From NCBI GenBank assembly GCA_964466465.1, contig CAYXNJ010000009.1, positions 1 to 64,000 on the forward strand: a DNA stretch of 64,000 bases, in the 5' to 3' direction. The notes under the pieces are model-generated. The model saw nothing but the letters and a program-made list of their open reading frames with translations, ran no database searches and had not been told where the DNA came from. This document shows, in pieces, positions 60,281-64,000 of this stretch (position 1 is the stretch's first letter; every line of letters begins with the position of its first letter). The DNA comes from Sulfurospirillum sp964466465. GTDB taxonomy: Bacteria > Campylobacterota > Campylobacteria > Campylobacterales > Sulfurospirillaceae. A program made the translations under genes and the position numbers.

Positions 60281-62677
60281 CTTTGGTATCTTCTCTTCAA
60301 TAATTTTTTTAAGCTCTAATCCATCAATGACCTCTTTTTCAATGAGTGCCTTTGCCACTGCCTCAATCGCTGGCCAGAGTCGTTTTACCTCGTGTTCTGT
60401 CTGCTTTTTAGCTTCTTCCAACCACGCAAGAAGTCTGTTCTCAATTTTTTCTGCTAAAAGATCTTTGTCAAAAGCGTCTTCAATACCGCTGATGTTGATG
60501 TAGCCTAACTCTTCATCCATTCCAAATAGGGCTATGGCGGAGTAGGCTTGCATGCTTGCCACTTCAAGGTCATTGATAGAACCTGTCTCCATGCCTGCTT
60601 TGCCAAATTTTTCCATCTTGGCAATGCGTCCACCTAGAAGCACACAGATGTTGGCAAAGAGTTCATCTTTCGAGATCGCATCGATGTAATCATCATTATG
60701 GTAAGAGACAAACCCAAGGGCATCACTACGGGGTGCTACGGTGACTTGCTCTATCTTGATGTGTGGGCAAAGTATATAAGAGAGCACAGCGTGTCCTGCT
60801 TCATGGTATGCTGTTTTTGCCATAGACGTTTCGATGTCACGTATCTGTTTACTTTCAAGTTTGTTGCCGTATTTGATGATGTTAATCTGCTCTAGCAAAA
60901 TCTCTTCTGTAATCTCTTTTAACCCCTTACGTGCAGCAAACAGTGCCGCCTCTTGCCCAATGCGTTTGAGCTCATCCCCACCCATACCTGAGATGTAACG
61001 TACCACTTTTTCAATGTCAATGCGTGCATCGTGAGGCTTTTTTAAAATCTCTTCGATAAAAAAGCGACGTGCTTCCATATCAAGCTTTGGTACTTCAATG
61101 CGAATATCAATGCGTCCTGTTTGCACCAATTGTTCAGGAATAGGGCTACTTTCTCCAATCGTAATGATGGTAAAGATAGGCGCATCATAGCTTTGTGTAA
61201 TAGCATCGATCTCATCGACTAAGGGTTGTATGCTCATTGTAGCAATCACCCCTCCTACAAGTCCTTGAACATCAATGTCTTCTAAAAGCACGATGGAAGG
61301 TGCTGCACTGTAGGCTTGTGCATACGCTTTGTGAATTTTGGCTGCATCAAACAAGTCTGCATCGCGCACAACCGTAAAAGGTATATCTGCGGCATTTGCA
61401 AAAGCACGAGCAAGGAGTTTTTTCCCCATACCCGAAGGTCCATAAAGAATCATCCCTTTTGGGGGAAGCATGTTAAATTGTTGCAGACGATTTGGCTCTT
61501 TTAAAAGTGTTAACACCTCCATCAGTTCTGCTTTAACACGTTGTTGCCCTGCGATAGCATCAAAGGTTGTCTCTGAGATATGCAGAGCATCTTCAGAGCT
61601 TACATGCAGTTTTTCTTTACGGAAAAAAGCGTTTTTGATGGTACATTCCGCCACACCTTTTACGACACGTACACTCCATTCAAGTTCAATGCTCTCATGT
61701 TGTTTGCTGATTTTTTTGAGCAGTAAAGGTTGGTCTTTGAGTGCTTCTTTGACAAAAATAGCTGCTTTTTGAGCGACTTTGTAGCGTATCTTGGTGACAT
61801 CATTTCTATCTTTCAAAATCTCATAGATTCGGTTAAAGACCACTTCGGGAAGTTTTTTGCGAATATGGCGAGCATTGAGATAAGGTGCTAATGAGAGAGT
61901 TAAAAGTGAGATGAGTACATCGATGTTCGTGTACTCGATCTCAACGCCACTCTCTTTGATAAAGTTTTGTGACATACCATGCAAGCTTTGCGCACCGATT
62001 TTGATGAGTGCGGTAAGGCTAAGACGATTAAAGGGTATGAGAGTGCATTCGTTAAGTAGCGAGAGGAGCTTTTTATCAAACACTTTTTCTTTTACACCGC
62101 TGATGATGATCTCTTCTTGCCCCAAACGCTCCATCAAAAAAGTATGGGCTTGCAGAGGGTCATTTTTAAACAACTCTAGTAAATCTTGTCGTCCTAAGAG
62201 TGAACTCAAACGCGTTGTCGTCATAATAACGATGACATGAGAAAAATCAACACTGCTCTTCTCTGAATCTGAAAAGAGAGTGTACAAAGAAAGTTGCACT
62301 TGTGTGTCGGCTTTGTCGATGTCTTCAAAGAGTAAAATGGCATTTGGATTTTTTGCGACAAACTCTGTAACATCGTTTTCAATGCTTGATGCAGAGAGTT
62401 GTTCTGCGTTAAAGGTGTCGTTGTACTGATCCATCTGAAATGCTTTGAGTTGCTCTATGTGTGGGTCAGCAGTAACAAGAAGCTCCGCAAGATAACGCTT
62501 ACCCGAGTTTGGTGGTCCTATAAACGTAAAAAGAGCTCTTACTTTAGAGTGTACAAGGCGCATTTGCACCAATGTTTTGATTATGCTCTCAATGGCAAAA
62601 TTTTGATCGAAGAGATGAACTTTTAGTGTCTCTTCGAGGTGTTGAGCGAGTTTCCCATAGCCATCTTTTGACTGCAT
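60251..62677 (-). CDS. Soluble double-AAA+ protein with FtsH-like M41 peptidase domain
   Basis: An 808-residue protein with no transmembrane segment. Residues 1-290: Clp-like AAA+ module. Residues 370-600: FtsH-like AAA+ module (TFDAIAGQQRVKAELMEV). Residues 615-800: M41 peptidase with zinc motif HEAGH (625-629) and a conserved NDLE (Asp 703, third ligand). Both ATPase modules are abnormal: Walker A reads GPPNSGKR (54-61) and GPSGMGKK (413-420), with no Ser/Thr after the Lys; both Walker B motifs have ED instead of DE (118-119, 466-467); the FtsH pore loop FVGVGA is missing, and the sensor-1 Asn is absent. The protease site looks intact. Ribosome site AGGAG follows a leader hairpin (62689-62711). 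Confidence 0.85.
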   Translation of the reverse strand: MQSKDGYGKLAQHLEETLKVHLFDQNFAIESIIKTLVQMRLVHSKVRALFTFIGPPNSGKRYLAELLVTADPHIEQLKAFQMDQYNDTFNAEQLSASSIENDVTEFVAKNPNAILLFEDIDKADTQVQLSLYTLFSDSEKSSVDFSHVIVIMTTTRLSSLLGRQDLLELFKNDPLQAHTFLMERLGQEEIIISGVKEKVFDKKLLSLLNECTLIPFNRLSLTALIKIGAQSLHGMSQNFIKESGVEIEYTNIDVLISLLTLSLAPYLNARHIRKKLPEVVFNRIYEILKDRNDVTKIRYKVAQKAAIFVKEALKDQPLLLKKISKQHESIELEWSVRVVKGVAECTIKNAFFRKEKLHVSSEDALHISETTFDAIAGQQRVKAELMEVLTLLKEPNRLQQFNMLPPKGMILYGPSGMGKKLLARAFANAADIPFTVVRDADLFDAAKIHKAYAQAYSAAPSIVLLEDIDVQGLVGGVIATMSIQPLVDEIDAITQSYDAPIFTIITIGESSPIPEQLVQTGRIDIRIEVPKLDMEARRFFIEEILKKPHDARIDIEKVVRYISGMGGDELKRIGQEAALFAARKGLKEITEEILLEQINIIKYGNKLESKQIRDIETSMAKTAYHEAGHAVLSYILCPHIKIEQVTVAPRSDALGFVSYHNDDYIDAISKDELFANICVLLGGRIAKMEKFGKAGMETGSINDLEVASMQAYSAIALFGMDEELGYINISGIEDAFDKDLLAEKIENRLLAWLEEAKKQTEHEVKRLWPAIEAVAKALIEKEVIDGLELKKIIEEKIPKKSVSRAKKP

Positions 62678-62688
62678 CGTGTACTCCT

Positions 62689-62711
62689 GCTACTTCGATC
62701 TATCGAGTAGC
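62689..62711 (-). promoter_or_regulatory. Leader stem-loop before the M41 protein gene
   Basis: GCTAC-T-TCGA pairs with TCGA-GTAGC around a 4-base loop on either strand, directly before the AGGAG ribosome site on the minus strand. A TTATACT -10-like box lies just upstream (near 62715-62721), so the hairpin would form at the very 5' end of the mRNA. Confidence 0.4.
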
Positions 62712-62746
62712 TTAGTATAACGCAACCTCTCTAAAAAGTGATAATT

Positions 62747-63346
62747 TTAAAGCCCTAATAACATAAATGCTAAAGAGAGCATAACGATACCAATGAGTAC
62801 TTCAAGAATTTTCCACGAGATCGGCTTTTGGAAGATAGGTGTCAAAATTCTTGCTCCATAGCCTAGTGAAAAGAAAAACACAAAAGACGATGTCATAGCG
62901 CCTAATCCAAAGAGCGGTGCAAGCTCGCCAAATTTGGTCGAAACAGAACCCAGTAAGATGACGGTGTCAAGGTACACATGAGGATTGAGCCATGTAAATG
63001 CCAGTGTCAGTAAAATGGTTTTTGTAAGCGTAGAGGTTGGCATATCTTGAGGAGTAAGCTCATGAGACATACTCCATGCACTGTAAAAACTTTTCAAGCC
63101 ATAGATAAATAAAAAGGCAAAACCACCATACTTTGCCACTGTTTGCAAAGATGGAAACTGCTCGACTAAGTACCCAAATCCTGAAACACCCGCAAAAATG
63201 AGAATAGCGTCTGAGAGTGCACAAACAAAACAGATGATAAATACATGCTCTTTTTTAATGCCTTGTTTGAGTACAAACGCATTTTGTGCCCCAATGGCAA
63301 GAATGAGTGAAAAACCAAGACTAAAACCTGAAATAAATGCGTTCAT
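62747..63346 (-). CDS. LysE/ArgO family amino acid exporter
   Basis: A 199-residue inner-membrane protein with five to six hydrophobic helices. The N-terminal LILAIGAQNAFVLKQGIKKE, CALSDAILIFAGVSGFG and the TWLNPHVYLDTVILLGSVS segment are characteristic of ArgO/LysE exporters of basic amino acids. The gene is a single unit 69 bases upstream of the protease gene on the same strand. Given agmatine and arginine genes elsewhere in the window, arginine or lysine is a likely substrate. Confidence 0.92.
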   Translation of the reverse strand: MNAFISGFSLGFSLILAIGAQNAFVLKQGIKKEHVFIICFVCALSDAILIFAGVSGFGYLVEQFPSLQTVAKYGGFAFLFIYGLKSFYSAWSMSHELTPQDMPTSTLTKTILLTLAFTWLNPHVYLDTVILLGSVSTKFGELAPLFGLGAMTSSFVFFFSLGYGARILTPIFQKPISWKILEVLIGIVMLSLAFMLLGL

Positions 63347-63434
63347 GAGAGTTCTTTGTGGTAAAAATAAAAGAGAGATTATAAACGATATGGACTTAAA
63401 GAGGCTATAGCAAGGAGTTAATACAGCTTGATAA

Positions 63435-63464
63435 CTTTACATGTAAAGAATATAAAAGTATAAT
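63435..63464 (+). promoter_or_regulatory. Sigma70 promoter with overlapping palindrome for the SIR2-like gene
   Basis: TTTACA (63436-63441) and TATAAT (63459-63464) are spaced by 17 bases. The -35 is part of the 14-base palindrome CTTTACATGTAAAG (63435-63448), which could be an operator. Confidence 0.6.
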
Positions 63465-63523
63465 TTAAATCTTATCAATATAGAAAATTGTCTTACGTAT
63501 AAAATTTGATTTACAATGGAAAT

Positions 63524-64000
63524 ATGATTATGGAAAAAGAGCTTCAAAAACTTCTCTTAGCAAATAAAGTTATTCCTTTTGTTGGTGCTGGTGTTTCGAT
63601 GGCAGTTACAAATAAAAATGGACAAAAAATATTTCCAAGTTGGCATAAATTATTGATAAGTTTTGCTGAAAAATTAAAATATTTAGATAAAGAAGATGAA
63701 GCAAATGGCATAAATGCCTTACTTAAAATACAAAAGCCTGATTATCTTTATATCGCAGATTTTATCAAAAAATCATTTCCGACAATTTCACATTATGAAG
63801 ATCATTTAGCAGATACTTTTGATATTCCTTTCGACAAGATTAAACCATCTTCATTGGATTTAGCTCGTTCAATATGGGATTTAAAACAAAATCTTATTAT
63901 TACAACCAATTATGACAAAGTAATGCAATGGGCATCACCCAAACTTCACGATACAAAGTATTGGGATATTCAAGCTATTAGCGAACAAGCTTCTTCTCTT
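63524..64000 (+). CDS. SIR2-like domain protein, 3' end missing (candidate defence gene)
   Basis: A frame starting at ATG 63524 (ATG 63530 is an alternative) stays open to the right edge, giving 159 residues of a longer protein. The N-terminus has VIPFVGAGVS (GAGxS at 21-25) and later TTNYDKVMQ (127-135), the two NAD-binding motifs of SIR2-like proteins, with FPSWHKLL between them. Such domains occur in anti-phage systems that deplete NAD when triggered. The stretch is visibly more AT-rich than its neighbours, suggesting transfer. The C-terminal effector or sensor part and any partner genes lie outside the window. Confidence 0.75.
   Translation, partial: MIMEKELQKLLLANKVIPFVGAGVSMAVTNKNGQKIFPSWHKLLISFAEKLKYLDKEDEANGINALLKIQKPDYLYIADFIKKSFPTISHYEDHLADTFDIPFDKIKPSSLDLARSIWDLKQNLIITTNYDKVMQWASPKLHDTKYWDIQAISEQASSL

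Overview
The window looks like chromosomal DNA of a Campylobacterota (Epsilonproteobacteria) bacterium, most likely Sulfurospirillum or a close relative. This rests on gene content and order I recognise by eye: the run uvrB / two small genes / prepilin / priA / ispG and the run comEC / BrkB / glcD / exported protein / M23 peptidase both match the order known in Campylobacter jejuni. A two-gene flgG2-flgG unit behind a sigma54-type promoter, a methylcitrate cycle operon and moderate AT-richness fit the same group. No rRNA, tRNA, CRISPR array, insertion sequence or prophage was seen.

Layout. 1-8 kb: rpe-trpF-exonuclease operon facing a minus-strand run (gamma-carbonic anhydrase, ppk, HExxH protein, uvrB). 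A 260 bp nested inverted repeat separates uvrB from the next plus-strand run. 8-21 kb: coiled-coil and small partner gene, two prepilins, priA, ispG, dnaB and a short ComEC; then a minus-strand BrkB-glcD-exported protein unit, then M23 peptidase, corA and a Nudix hydrolase. 21-27 kb: a molybdate-binding Mop protein, the two agmatine-to-putrescine genes (aguB, aguA) flanking feoAB (with a Fur-box-like site) and a FieF-like CDF transporter. 27-34 kb: a two-component system followed by DUF485-actP-acs for acetate uptake and activation. 34-39 kb: a PAS-like gene coupled to rpoD, flagellar rod genes, a 56-residue membrane protein and azlCD.

39-46 kb: prpE-prpB-prpC-prpD (methylcitrate cycle) with a divergently transcribed, unrecognised HTH protein that is the best candidate regulator. 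46-51 kb: a cytochrome cluster (SHP-like monoheme, diheme DHC, and a cytochrome b561 fused to a second DHC-like domain) joined to a Spy/CpxP-like protein and its own response regulator and kinase. 51-54 kb: a PhnD-like binding protein coupled to a membrane diguanylate cyclase. 54-58 kb: a DEAD-box helicase with an altered motif III, an unknown gene, a thioesterase, recQ, ywbE and a UPF0316 protein. 58-64 kb: a YeeE/YedE plus TusA pair for sulfur or selenium, an unusual soluble Clp-like/FtsH-like fusion protease with two degenerate AAA+ modules but an intact M41 zinc site, a LysE exporter, and at the right edge an AT-rich SIR2-like gene that may begin a defence island.

The strongest candidates for something undescribed are the double-AAA M41 protease, the SIR2-like gene at the edge, the HTH regulator of the prp operon with its direct repeats, and the cytochrome/Spy/two-component cluster. 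All functional calls come from reading motifs; no database search was possible.
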